This document shows, piece after piece, positions 27,332 through 36,063 of a stretch of DNA of 64,000 nt. Position numbers and translations under genes: made by a program. Each line of letters starts with the position of its first letter. The stretch's first letter is position 1. Below the pieces are notes generated by a model, which made no database searches, was not told the origin of the DNA, and saw only the letters and a list, made by a program, of their open reading frames with translations. The DNA is from Desulfosporosinus orientis DSM 765 (GTDB taxonomy: Bacteria > Bacillota > Desulfitobacteriia > Desulfitobacteriales > Desulfitobacteriaceae). The DNA lies in the NCBI RefSeq assembly GCF_000235605.1, contig NC_016584.1, forward strand, positions 5,457,151 to 5,521,150, read 5' to 3'.

Positions 27332-28549
27332 TTACTCAAATCTTAAGGCATCAATGGGATCCATAGTGGCTGCCTTGCGGGCTGGGAAGACACCGAATAT
27401 AATACCAATGCCTGCTGAGAAGCCGAAGGCCATCACCACTGAGGTCATGGAGATACTGGTCTGCATGGATAAGGCCTTTCCTGCCAGGCTGGATCCGGCA
27501 TAACCAAGGGCGATGCCTATACCCCCCCCTAAAATGCTAAGCACCACCGCTTCGATGAGAAATTGCAATAGAATATCCATGCTTTTTGCTCCGATAGCTT
27601 TCCGAATGCCTATCTCCCGGGTACGTTCCGTGACAGAAACAAGCATAATGTTCATGATGCCGATTCCTCCAACCAACAGAGAAATACCGGCAATCCCGCC
27701 TAGGAGCATAGTTAAGGTTTGAGTCACACTTTGCATGGTTTCTAACATATCGGCCTGATTCTGGACCCTAAAATCGTCATCCTGGCCATCTTGAATCTTA
27801 TGAGTTTTTCTCAATGTTGCCGTAATCTCATCTTGTGCCGTCTGCATAAGATCCTCTGACTTTGCCGAAACCATAATACTCCGCAGGGTTTTTCTTCCGA
27901 TTAAACGCCCCTGAACCGTTGAGATAGGTGCGGTAATCATATCATCACTGCTCTGAAATCCCGTGGACCCGGTAGATGTTGTCACGCCGATAACTTGAAA
28001 CGGTACATTGTTAATTTTGATTTTTTTCCCAACGATATCTGCATTGGCATCTCCCAGGAGGCTCTCTACAACATTTGGGCCAAGTACAGCCACTCTGGCA
28101 CTGCTGTTCACATCTTGTTCCGTAATAAAACGCCCCCGGGCCATTGTGACATTTTTAATAATTTCATAACCCTCGGTAGTCCCGGTGATACTTGCGGAGG
28201 TGTTCCCAGATCCTAAAACCACTTGGGCATTGGTGCTGGCAATAGGTGCCACTGCTTTCAGAGAGTTTCCTTCTGCAATTTTGTCAACATCTGTCATAGT
28301 TAAGCTGTCTAAGCTTCCGGCGCCCCCCCTGACCCCTCCGCTGTTGGCTTGACCCGGGCTGATTGTAATCAAGTTTGAGCCCATGCCTTGAATCTGAGAA
28401 GTAATGGAAGCCGTCGCACCATTGCCGATTCCCACCATGGCAATGACCGCCGCTACCCCGATAATAATGCCAAGCATGGTCAAAGCCGACCGTAGTTTGT
28501 TGGCCCGCAAAGCCCTGAGAGAGACTCGGATACTTTCAAAAAAGTTCAC
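27332..28549 (-). CDS. MacB-type ABC transporter permease
   Basis: Membrane subunit of 405 residues from the MacB/FtsX class. One TM helix near the N-terminus (MLGIIIGVAAVIAMVGIGNG) is followed by an extracellular MacB-like domain (about 45-265) and three C-terminal helices, the first at LTMLLGGIAGISLLVGGIGI. The cytoplasmic coupling motif TERTREIGIRKAIGA is intact and the end carries PARKAATMDPIDALRFE. It overlaps the ATPase gene by four bases. With the adaptor and ATPase it makes a tripartite-like exporter, possibly for peptides, lipids or antimicrobials. Confidence 0.93.
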   Translation of the reverse strand: MNFFESIRVSLRALRANKLRSALTMLGIIIGVAAVIAMVGIGNGATASITSQIQGMGSNLITISPGQANSGGVRGGAGSLDSLTMTDVDKIAEGNSLKAVAPIASTNAQVVLGSGNTSASITGTTEGYEIIKNVTMARGRFITEQDVNSSARVAVLGPNVVESLLGDANADIVGKKIKINNVPFQVIGVTTSTGSTGFQSSDDMITAPISTVQGRLIGRKTLRSIMVSAKSEDLMQTAQDEITATLRKTHKIQDGQDDDFRVQNQADMLETMQSVTQTLTMLLGGIAGISLLVGGIGIMNIMLVSVTERTREIGIRKAIGAKSMDILLQFLIEAVVLSILGGGIGIALGYAGSSLAGKALSMQTSISMTSVVMAFGFSAGIGIIFGVFPARKAATMDPIDALRFE

Positions 28550-29274
28550 TCTGCTCCTCCTTCCTCCTCGACGGCTTGTACTCGAGCCTTACGCGGATTC
28601 TTTACAATTTCGTCCCCTTCAATATGTCCGTCGCGGAAACGCACAACCCGTTCAGTAAATTCTGCGATATCCGGTTCATGGGTCACAATAACAATGGTAT
28701 TGCCCTGGGCATGGAGCTGCTGGAAAATCGCCATAACCTCTTCACTGGAACGGCTGTCCAGATTCCCAGTAGGCTCATCAGCCAAAATGATCGAGGGTTT
28801 TGTGACAAGGGCCCGGGCAATCGCTACGCGCTGCTGCTGACCACCGGACAACTCTTTGGGCTTATGATGTATTCGTTGACCCAGACCAACTGCCTCTAAG
28901 GCGGCAACGGCACGTGCTCGTCGTTCTTTTCCTCCTACGCCGGCATAGAGCATGGGAAGTTCCACATTCTCCACAGCCATGGTACGGGGCAGGAGATTAA
29001 AGCCCTGGAATACAAAACCAATCTTACGATTGCGAATGACTGACAATTCGTCACCGCTGGCTTTTGCCACATCTGTTCCATCCAGGTAATACTCACCCTC
29101 TGTCGGGGTATCTAAACATCCTAAAATATTCATCATTGTCGACTTGCCGGAACCGGAAGGACCCATAATGGAGACAAACTCTCCTTCACCTACATACAGG
29201 TCCACTCCCCCTAAAGCTGCAACTTTTATATCACCATTGGCATAGATTTTTTTAATCCCTTTAAGCTCTATCAA
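28546..29274 (-). CDS. MacB/LolD-type ABC transporter ATPase
   Basis: Cytoplasmic nucleotide-binding subunit of 242 residues. It has Walker A GPSGSGKST, the Q-loop in KIGFVFQGFNLLP, the signature LSGGQQQRVAIARAL, Walker B IILADEPTGNLD and the switch His in VTHEP. The GFNLLPRTMAVENVELPM stretch is typical of the MacB/LolD family, whose transporters work by mechanotransmission. It is coupled to the permease (ATGA overlap), and the adaptor gene ends 55 bases before it. Confidence 0.95.
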   Translation of the reverse strand: MIELKGIKKIYANGDIKVAALGGVDLYVGEGEFVSIMGPSGSGKSTMMNILGCLDTPTEGEYYLDGTDVAKASGDELSVIRNRKIGFVFQGFNLLPRTMAVENVELPMLYAGVGGKERRARAVAALEAVGLGQRIHHKPKELSGGQQQRVAIARALVTKPSIILADEPTGNLDSRSSEEVMAIFQQLHAQGNTIVIVTHEPDIAEFTERVVRFRDGHIEGDEIVKNPRKARVQAVEEEGGAE

Positions 29275-29329
29275 AAACTATCCCTCCCGAGCATCACCAG
29301 CAAATTAAACTAAGCCTTTTAGCTGCCGC

Positions 29330-30826
29330 TTATCTAGGAGGACTACCGGCATTTCTATTTCCGCCGCCGAATAAAAATCCTCCGGAACTAGTTTTAGTGG
29401 TTGTGGATGAACTAACGCTTGTTATGACTTCTTGCCCTTCTTTCAAGCCGCTTTTGACCTCCACATTCGTTCCATCATCTAAACCGAATTCCACCGTAAT
29501 GAATTTCACATTGCCTTGGGCCTGTCTATTCGTTGACTTTTCTGAGCCAGTAGTCGATTTTTCTGTCCCAGTAGTCGATTTTTCCGAACCATTGCCGGAT
29601 TGATCAGCCTCACTCACAGGAACCATGACGCCTTTTTCATTTCCCCTCGTTTTGATGGCCTCGCTGGGTATAGTCAGAACACCTTTAGCCTCGTCCACAA
29701 TAATATCCAGATTGGCATTCATGCCTGAGCGCAGCTTATCGCTGGCCTGATCTACGTCAACGGTAACTCCAAAGGTTGTAACATTGGAAGTGGTTGTTCC
29801 TTGAAGAGCAACCAAACTCACAACCCCACTGCTATGATCATCCGGGTAGGCATCCAAAGTAATATCTACCTTTTGTCCTATTTTAACCTGACCTATATCT
29901 GCCTGGTCTATATCCGCTACCACTTCAAGATTACTACCCGTTCCATCCAATGGCGTGATTGTAATCTTCGTATCGTCCGTTGTGTATTGATAGAGCTGCA
30001 TCCCTGTATCAATAACTACTGCATCCGTCGGCGCCAGGATTGTAGCTTCTGCTAAGGCAGTTTTAGCACTGTCGAGCTGAGCCTGAGCTTGAGAGATACT
30101 GGCATAAGCCGACTGCAGGTCGGCTTCAGACGGACCGGCCCCTTGCTGATCTACTTTATATTGTGCTGCTGTCACATCTGCCTGAGCCGCCGTCAAGGCT
30201 TGGGCCGCTCCTCCATTTTGTTGATTTTGAGCAGTTGTCAACTCACTTACGGCCTGATTCAATGAATTTTGGGCCGATTGTATGGATGACGTATCTCCGT
30301 TCTGCTGAGCTTTAGCTAAAGCATCACTGGCCTGTTTGACAGTCTGATTGGCTAGTAAAACCTGGTTTGCTAAATAAGCCGGGTCCGCATTCTGTTGAGC
30401 CGTGATCAAATTCTGTTTTGCCTTAGCAAGGGTTGATTGAGCCTCTGCCTTGGTTTGATCATTATAGCCATCTTGAAGGGATTGAAGCTTTGCTTGTGCG
30501 GTCAGTAAATTGGCTTCCTGTTGTCCCACACTGGTTTTAAGAGCCGTATCATCGATCCTGGCAAGAACTTGCCCTTTTTTTACAATATCACCATCTTTAA
30601 TATCGAGCTCAACGACTTGTCCGTTGTTGGAAAATTGCAGAGGAATTGAATGCGGAAAGTTAACCGTTCCCGTTGCAGAAATAACCTTCGTTACATCTCC
30701 AATTGTTGCCTTTGCCGTAACATTAGCCGCTACAACAGGCTTGGCAGTGAATTTTTTGTAACCCCAATAACCTCCTCCCAAGACCAAAACACCTAACACC
30801 CCTATGGTCACCCATTTTTTGTTCAT
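29330..30826 (-). CDS. MacA/HlyD-type periplasmic-adaptor-like protein
   Basis: Membrane-anchored adaptor of 498 residues that should connect the MacB-like permease to the outside. It has an N-terminal TM (KKWVTIGVLGVLVLGGGYWG), a lipoyl-like half (VVELDIKDGDIVKKGQVLAR), a long Ala/Gln-rich coiled coil (about 95-270) and a beta-barrel region (VGQKVDITLDAYPD; LRSGMNANLDIIV). Near 410-435 there is a low-complexity linker of tandem EKSTTG units. I chose the ATG at 30826, which has AAGGAGAGAG upstream. It opens the export operon about 190 bases after the TCAG-box array. Confidence 0.9.
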   Translation of the reverse strand: MNKKWVTIGVLGVLVLGGGYWGYKKFTAKPVVAANVTAKATIGDVTKVISATGTVNFPHSIPLQFSNNGQVVELDIKDGDIVKKGQVLARIDDTALKTSVGQQEANLLTAQAKLQSLQDGYNDQTKAEAQSTLAKAKQNLITAQQNADPAYLANQVLLANQTVKQASDALAKAQQNGDTSSIQSAQNSLNQAVSELTTAQNQQNGGAAQALTAAQADVTAAQYKVDQQGAGPSEADLQSAYASISQAQAQLDSAKTALAEATILAPTDAVVIDTGMQLYQYTTDDTKITITPLDGTGSNLEVVADIDQADIGQVKIGQKVDITLDAYPDDHSSGVVSLVALQGTTTSNVTTFGVTVDVDQASDKLRSGMNANLDIIVDEAKGVLTIPSEAIKTRGNEKGVMVPVSEADQSGNGSEKSTTGTEKSTTGSEKSTNRQAQGNVKFITVEFGLDDGTNVEVKSGLKEGQEVITSVSSSTTTKTSSGGFLFGGGNRNAGSPPR

Positions 30827-31007
30827 ACTCTCTCTCCTTTTTATCTGCTTTGGCAACAAAGCTTATAACTCCAAGCCGATTGGCTGAATTAATAAAGACT
30901 GCCGCTTACATTTTTCTTCTATGTAGCAGAGCAATGCATTGGGTAAAATTCCTAATCAGGATATCACAGTATTATGGTCAAACAACGATAAACTTCTTAA
31001 GATCTTG

Positions 31008-31056
31008 TCAGGATTTGCTGAGTATTGACTGAGCATTCGCTGAACATTCCCTGAGT
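31008..31056 (-). promoter_or_regulatory. TCAG boxes at 11-bp spacing upstream of the export operon
   Basis: On the minus strand TCAG occurs four times with its C at 31053, 31042, 31031 and 31020, exactly 11 bp apart (CTCAG, TTCAG, CTCAG, CTCAG), starting three bases after the histidine-kinase stop. A degenerate fifth box may follow. This matches the array at 6808-6860 in core and phasing and has the layout of OmpR/PhoB-type sites. Candidate -10 hexamers downstream are CATAAT (30976-30971) and GATTAG (30957-30952, 17 bp after TTGACC); I cannot choose between them. Confidence 0.65.
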
Positions 31057-31058
31057 GC

Positions 31059-32645
31059 TTATAGCGTATCTGCACTCTGCTTCATTGGCAACAGGATCCT
31101 AAAAGAGCTGCCTTCGCCAATCTTGCTGTCAACTTGGATAGAACCGCCATGGGCTTGGATAAACTCTTTGGCGATTGCCAAGCCTAGACCAGTTCCGCCG
31201 CTTTCACGCTCTCTTGCTTTATCTACGCGATAAAAGCGGTTAAAAATATGATCCAGCTCTTTTTCCGGAATTCCTTCTCCAGTGTCTTCAACAGTGACTT
31301 GCACCCAACCATCTTTGAATGACTCTTTGCTTTTTATAGCTTCGCTTGATTCTCTAGAATCTCTTGACCCTTCGGGTTTATCTCCTTTACGACGGAAAAC
31401 GTCACGTAAGCGTTGAATACTTCCGTCAGCACCAATTTCGTCTTCGCCAAACCTTTCAGCTTCCGCGAGGGCCACCCTAAGAGATCCGCCAGGCGCAGTA
31501 TGTAATAAGGCATTGCCAATCAGATTAACAAAAACTTGAGTCAACCGATCCGGGTCACCTATAATTTCAGGGACATCTCCTATTATTTCAGCCGTCAACT
31601 TTCGCTCTTCAAATTCAATGGCAAACTGCTCTATAATTCGCTCTACCAATTGTCTGAGATCTACCGGCTTTAAAGCCATTGGAAGTTTTCCGGCTTCTGC
31701 TAGATTTAATTGCTGAAGATCTCGTACTAAACGAATTAGTCTTAAAGTCTCATCTTGAATTGGTAGAATTGTCTCCGGAGTCGAAGGCAAAACCCCTTCC
31801 TGAATGGACTCTAATTTTCCAAGGATGACAGCAAGGGGAGTTCGCAATTCATGAGCGATATCAGCTACCATATTGCGCCTTACTTCCTCGTTGCGGGCTA
31901 ACTGTTCCGTCATCCGATTGAATTCCTGAGCTAAGATGGCGATATCCCCATTTCCATCAACATGAACCCGTGACGATAAATCCCCTTTTCCCACATTACG
32001 AACAGCTTCCATCAGATGATTTAAGGGTTTCGTAAAATGTCGCGTCAATAACATACCTAACAGCAAGGCGACAACAGATGTTAGTATTAACCCAATGAGC
32101 ATGGCTCGGATAATAGACGTTCCAATGGTTTTGGCAAGGCGATTATAATTAGAAATGAGAGGGCTTTCTTGATAGTAATATCCGACAGTTTGATCCTTAA
32201 CCTTAATCTCTTCCCATTGCTTAGGAATCTTGCTGCTTTGAGGAAGCAGAGAGAGATCCTTGCCTAAATCCTTATTCAGTGAGTCCCCTACAACTTTGTT
32301 ATGAAGATCAAATACCCAAAAATGAGGACTGTCTCGCCGTGGTCTGCTAAAATTAAGATCCGGTTCAGGTAATTGTTTGGTACTACTCTCGTCAAAAATC
32401 GGACCTAATCTCCGCTCCGGCTCGCTGATCTTGGTGACATAGGTTTGAACACCATCCCATCCGCCGGTGGCCTCATAGTAACCGCTTAACAAACGCTTCC
32501 AGCTTTCTCCATAGGCTTGCTGAACATAGGATTCAGCATGACCCAGTAAGACTTGAGTTGTGGTCAGGGCAATGGCAGTGAAAAAGATCGCCATAAAAAA
32601 GACCATACCTATAAGCCCAAGAATGAATTTTCGTCGTAAGGTCAC
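31059..32645 (-). CDS. Sensor histidine kinase
   Basis: Membrane sensor kinase of 528 residues: TM1 at about 8-30, an extracytoplasmic domain of about 145 residues, TM2 at about 175-200 (MLIGLILTSVVALLLGMLLT), HAMP, HisKA with the phosphorylated His in DIAHELRTPLAVILG, and HATPase with the N-box (NLIGNALLHT), DTGEGIPEKELDHIF and GGTGLGLAIAKEF. Between the N-box and G1-box is an unusually long, charged insert of about 50 residues (GSRDSRESSEAIKSKESFKD). It overlaps its response regulator by four bases and ends immediately before the TCAG array. Confidence 0.94.
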   Translation of the reverse strand: MTLRRKFILGLIGMVFFMAIFFTAIALTTTQVLLGHAESYVQQAYGESWKRLLSGYYEATGGWDGVQTYVTKISEPERRLGPIFDESSTKQLPEPDLNFSRPRRDSPHFWVFDLHNKVVGDSLNKDLGKDLSLLPQSSKIPKQWEEIKVKDQTVGYYYQESPLISNYNRLAKTIGTSIIRAMLIGLILTSVVALLLGMLLTRHFTKPLNHLMEAVRNVGKGDLSSRVHVDGNGDIAILAQEFNRMTEQLARNEEVRRNMVADIAHELRTPLAVILGKLESIQEGVLPSTPETILPIQDETLRLIRLVRDLQQLNLAEAGKLPMALKPVDLRQLVERIIEQFAIEFEERKLTAEIIGDVPEIIGDPDRLTQVFVNLIGNALLHTAPGGSLRVALAEAERFGEDEIGADGSIQRLRDVFRRKGDKPEGSRDSRESSEAIKSKESFKDGWVQVTVEDTGEGIPEKELDHIFNRFYRVDKARERESGGTGLGLAIAKEFIQAHGGSIQVDSKIGEGSSFRILLPMKQSADTL

Positions 32646-33328
32646 AAGCCTTCACCAAACCGATAACCAACACCAAACACCGTCTCAATGTACTTTGGTT
32701 CGCTGGGGTTGTCCTCTATTTTCTTACGCAGGTTTGACACATGGGTATCAATGGAGCGTTCATAATAAAGATACTCCTCTCCCATCGCTTGACGTAATAA
32801 CTGGAGGCGGCTATAAACCGTACCGGGCCGCAGGGCGAGTAAATGCAGAATATTAAATTCTGTGGGGGTGAGAAATATTTCCTGCCCTCGCTTTAGGACT
32901 TTATGACTTGAGATATCTAAGCTTATCTCCCCTCGAGCTATGACTGAAGAGGCCGTTTCCTGTGCTCCGCCTCCTGAACGACGTAGGACAGTTTTGACCC
33001 TGGCAGCCAATTCCCGCAGGCTGAATGGCTTGACAATATAATCGTCTGCTCCAAACTCCAGGCCAAGAACTCGATCAATTTCCTCTGATTTAGCCGTGAG
33101 CATAATAATTGGAATAGTGCTTGTTTCTCGCAAGCGTTTGCACATTTCCAGTCCATTCAGCCCCGGCAGCATCCAGTCCAACAAAACAAGATCCGGTTTT
33201 TCTCCTTCAATGATTTCCATGCCTTCAAGTCCATTTGCTGCTGTTACAACACTATATCCTTCACGTGTGAGATAATCTCTGACGAGTGTGAGAATCTCCG
33301 GTTCGTCATCCACTAGTACAATTTTCAT
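32642..33328 (-). CDS. OmpR/PhoB-family response regulator
   Basis: A 228-residue two-domain regulator. The receiver domain has the acidic pair in LVDDEPE, the phosphorylated Asp in PDLVLLDWMLPG, the Thr in MLTAKSE and the Lys in DDYIVKPFS. The C-terminal winged helix ends with RSIDTHVSNLRKKIED and YIETVFGVGYRF. Proteins of this class bind head-to-tail boxes spaced 11 bp apart, exactly what precedes the export operon and the distant repeat-protein gene. It is the first gene of the unit, about 110 bases after the terminator of the GerM-like gene. Confidence 0.95.
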   Translation of the reverse strand: MKIVLVDDEPEILTLVRDYLTREGYSVVTAANGLEGMEIIEGEKPDLVLLDWMLPGLNGLEMCKRLRETSTIPIIMLTAKSEEIDRVLGLEFGADDYIVKPFSLRELAARVKTVLRRSGGGAQETASSVIARGEISLDISSHKVLKRGQEIFLTPTEFNILHLLALRPGTVYSRLQLLRQAMGEEYLYYERSIDTHVSNLRKKIEDNPSEPKYIETVFGVGYRFGEGL

Positions 33329-33440
33329 TCTAAACCACCACTTTTCCCCTATATTTCATTAATGATATAAGTATAACGTGATTTTTTGAGATGTATCTAG
33401 AAAAGTTTTAAAGATTTTATGAAGATTAACTTACTGAATA

Positions 33441-33483
33441 AATAATACCCTCGCTTAAGAAATCTTAAACGAGGGTATTATTT
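33441..33483 (-). terminator. Terminator after the GerM-like gene
   Basis: AATAATACCCTCG (33441-33453) pairs with CGAGGGTATTATT, and the stem continues through TTAAGA/TCTTAA after one mismatch. It begins 20 bases beyond the stop of the lipoprotein gene. Confidence 0.75.
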
Positions 33484-33502
33484 ATTACTCGTCAACCCTT
33501 CT

Positions 33503-34252
33503 TTAAGTCGAACTAGGAGGGTAACTAAATAAGTTAATTGAACTCGGAGAATCTGACAGGACCCCATTACTGCCATTACTACCATTGCTGCTATTGCTTG
33601 GTACGACCACATCTAAACCTGTTTTTTCCGTGCCGGCATTAGGGACAGTTGTTGTTTCTGAGACATTCCCTTTTATTAGACTGGTATTGTAGGCTAGGTG
33701 TGTGGCATCAATGGTTCCATATTTGCTGATCGGCTGCCCCTCAATTCGTATCTGCACCTGTTTGACAGTGGAGAATTGGGTCAAGGTATTAACCAGCCCA
33801 TATAAGGCAACCTCAGGAGAAACTTTAGAGTTGGACATCATAAATTCTTTACTTAAATCTACAATAACTACATTATCTCTGATAGCAATATCCCGCAATA
33901 CCGTAGCTGTTGAAACTGAACTTTGCATAATGTCTGTCTCCATCGGACCCTTCAGCCATTGATTGACGGTTTCTCTGGCCAAACTCAATGTTTTAGGCAG
34001 CATTCGCTCTTCTTTCAATAGATATTGCCCACTCTTATCCGGGAAATAAAGTGACACTGCCCTGCCTTCTCCGGCTGTTGTTGATGCAGGAACACTCGTC
34101 TCTTTATTCTCACTTGCTCCTATCCATTCCGTTAGTGGAGTAGTGGTTCCATCCTTCTTAACCAATGTCTCCAGAGTTCCACAGCCAGTCATAAGAATTA
34201 GGCTAAGGAAAACAACTCCAATAAGAGCGCTCTTCCGTACCTGTACTTTCAT
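33503..34252 (-). CDS. GerMN-domain sporulation/germination lipoprotein
   Basis: Lipoprotein of 249 residues with a lipobox ending at Cys24 (LILMTGC). Residues about 65-195 match the GerMN domain: VSLYFPDKSGQYLLKEERML, then TVNQWLKGP and VVIDLSKEF, and the VKQVQIRIEGQPI strand. Bacillus GerM carries two GerMN domains; this protein has one plus a Ser/Asn-rich tail (SNGSNGSNG). GerM contributes to the complex linking mother cell and forespore. It lies just after spoIIR on the same strand, supporting a sporulation role. Confidence 0.85.
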   Translation of the reverse strand: MKVQVRKSALIGVVFLSLILMTGCGTLETLVKKDGTTTPLTEWIGASENKETSVPASTTAGEGRAVSLYFPDKSGQYLLKEERMLPKTLSLARETVNQWLKGPMETDIMQSSVSTATVLRDIAIRDNVVIVDLSKEFMMSNSKVSPEVALYGLVNTLTQFSTVKQVQIRIEGQPISKYGTIDATHLAYNTSLIKGNVSETTTVPNAGTEKTGLDVVVPSNSSNGSNGSNGVLSDSPSSINLFSYPPSST

Positions 34253-34328
34253 TTATTTGCCCCTTTCCTCAGTTTCCTATCCCCTCTTTTTCTAACCTAT
34301 GCTTTGTCCCAAAAAATAGTACAGGTAA

Positions 34329-34937
34329 TTAGAAAAGCCCTTTAATCTTTTCCCAAAAGAAAAATCGTATCTTCGGGGTACTTTTTATGGCATAAGCCGT
34401 TTGACTTTTCCCATCGACTTGGACCGCCGTTGAATGCTCAATATCTACAAAACACAGCGCAGGAAAAAGAACACACCACCAGTTTGACCCCTCTCCCTTG
34501 CCGATTACAACACGTAATGCTTCATAGTTTCCCGCCGGCAAAACCAGAGTCCCATAGGATTTGGTAGGAAAGGCAAAATGCCCATACTCAGTGTGGACAG
34601 TATAATTCTTATGCCATTTTTCAACAACAGAGAGGGCAATAGTCTCCATCTCCGGTCGGATTTGTTGTACGATTTGCCGGGATTCTTCTATAGACCGTGA
34701 GGCTGCCAATTTAGGTGCAACTTGTTTCAAAATCGCATCTCTGACCGCCCGTTTTAAAGCTTGATCTTCTTCACTATCTGAATTAGCCAGGACGTGAAAG
34801 CGAATTAATGTCTCAGGCGTCTTAGCCAGTGTTTCTTCATGAACGCCTGCAACTGGAACAGGTTTCTGAAAAGCACCAAAGGACAAAAATCCCATCATGC
34901 ATATAACTAATAATCCAATGATTCCACGAACTTTCAT
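34329..34937 (-). CDS. spoIIR: Stage II sporulation protein R
   Basis: Secreted signalling protein of 202 residues. In Bacillus it is made in the forespore under sigma-F and triggers SpoIIGA to process pro-sigma-E in the mother cell. The N-terminal hydrophobic segment (IIGLLVICMMGFLSFGAF) acts as a signal. The family block LIRFHVLANSDSEEDQALKR is clear, as are GTLVLPAGNYEALRVVIG and NWWCVLFPALCF. I could not assign a convincing sigma-F promoter upstream. Confidence 0.93.
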   Translation of the reverse strand: MKVRGIIGLLVICMMGFLSFGAFQKPVPVAGVHEETLAKTPETLIRFHVLANSDSEEDQALKRAVRDAILKQVAPKLAASRSIEESRQIVQQIRPEMETIALSVVEKWHKNYTVHTEYGHFAFPTKSYGTLVLPAGNYEALRVVIGKGEGSNWWCVLFPALCFVDIEHSTAVQVDGKSQTAYAIKSTPKIRFFFWEKIKGLF

Positions 34938-35163
34938 TTGTTTAAACCTCTCTTCTAAACTCTTTAACTCTTTCTAAGTAAAGCTTTTCCAAGTATGTGA
35001 AGATTTAAACAAAACGAAGGAAAACTTTACAAAATAGGTCGTACAGCACTTCTTTGCCTGTATAAAGCGCTGCTCTCAGCCATAAATATGGATATCGTCA
35101 TATTTAGTGTGAACATTAGCCGGCACAAGGCTTATGGACCGGACAGTTAGAAAGGAGTACTCT

Positions 35164-35904
35164 ATGCAGGATTTTTTTGAAATCATTTGGATCAGCACCA
35201 TTGCGGGGCTGGCTACTACCCTGGGGAGCCTGCTGGTCCTCATCTTTGGCAAGCCGAAAGAAAGAGTCCTGGCTGCTCTCTTAGCCGGCGCAGGAGGAGT
35301 CATGTTGGCCGTGGTAAGCGTAGATTTGCTCCCTGAGGCCTGGGAAGTTGGACCGCCATTTCAAGTAGGATTCGGTTTTGTCCTAGGGCTGCTCTTCATG
35401 TACCTAGCTGATATTCGCCTCAACAATTCCCATCACTCCCTGCCATTGTCCCGGCGCCAACGTCTAAAGAGAACCGGGCTTCTAGTCGCCACAGGAATTG
35501 CTTTACACGATATTCCTGAGGGGATGGCCATTGCCGTCAGTCAAGAAGCTGCTCCTGGGCTGGGATTGCTCATTGCCTTGGGAATTACACTGCACAATCT
35601 TCCTGAAGGAATGGCCACAACGGCACCATTGAAAATGGCTCAAATCCGCTGGTGGAAGATTCTCCTCCTGAATGTGGGTATTGCCTTTTTTACTCCCCTG
35701 GGAGCAATGCTGGGTCTCCTTGCTTTAGAATCTGTGCAAAACTCTCTTGCCTTCTTTCTTGCCTTTGCAGCCGGGGCAATGACATTTCTTGTTTTTGCTG
35801 AGTTAGCACCTCTCTCTCGTGAACGCCACCCCAATTACGCTTTGCTGGGCGGTGCGGTTGGATTTATTTTGTTTTCAATAATTAGCTTACTCCTGCCCTC
35901 TTAA
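35164..35904 (+). CDS. ZIP-family metal transporter
   Basis: Integral membrane transporter of 246 residues with about eight TM helices. The family metal-binding helices are intact: GIALHDIPEGMAIAVS in TM4 and GITLHNLPEGMATTAP in TM5. The His-rich loop is short (NNSHHS). It probably imports zinc or another divalent metal. I chose the ATG at 35164, with AAAGGAG upstream; an ATG 30 bases earlier lacks a ribosome site. Single-gene unit with its own terminator. Confidence 0.92.
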   Translation: MQDFFEIIWISTIAGLATTLGSLLVLIFGKPKERVLAALLAGAGGVMLAVVSVDLLPEAWEVGPPFQVGFGFVLGLLFMYLADIRLNNSHHSLPLSRRQRLKRTGLLVATGIALHDIPEGMAIAVSQEAAPGLGLLIALGITLHNLPEGMATTAPLKMAQIRWWKILLLNVGIAFFTPLGAMLGLLALESVQNSLAFFLAFAAGAMTFLVFAELAPLSRERHPNYALLGGAVGFILFSIISLLLPS

Positions 35905-35930
35905 TGGCGGTTAAAGATTCCTAAAAGAAA

Positions 35931-35970
35931 AAACCGCTTTGACCCGCCAAAAAGCGGATCAAAGCGGTTT
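35931..35970 (+). terminator. Rho-independent terminator after the ZIP gene
   Basis: AAACCGCTTTGA (35931-35942) pairs perfectly with 35959-35970, enclosing a smaller CCGC..GCGG hairpin, and is followed by a T-run. It starts 27 bases after the stop. Confidence 0.85.
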
Positions 35971-36063
35971 TTTAATACTTCGAAAAAACTCTTTTTTATC
36001 ATCAGGTGATGATGAGGAAACAAATCTAAAAAAGATCCAAAAACCACACATCAAAAGAACTCG

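Noticed and set aside
34938-35070. Sigma-F promoter before spoIIR
   Set aside because: I looked for the -35 and GG-type -10 of forespore promoters but found no convincing match at correct spacing.
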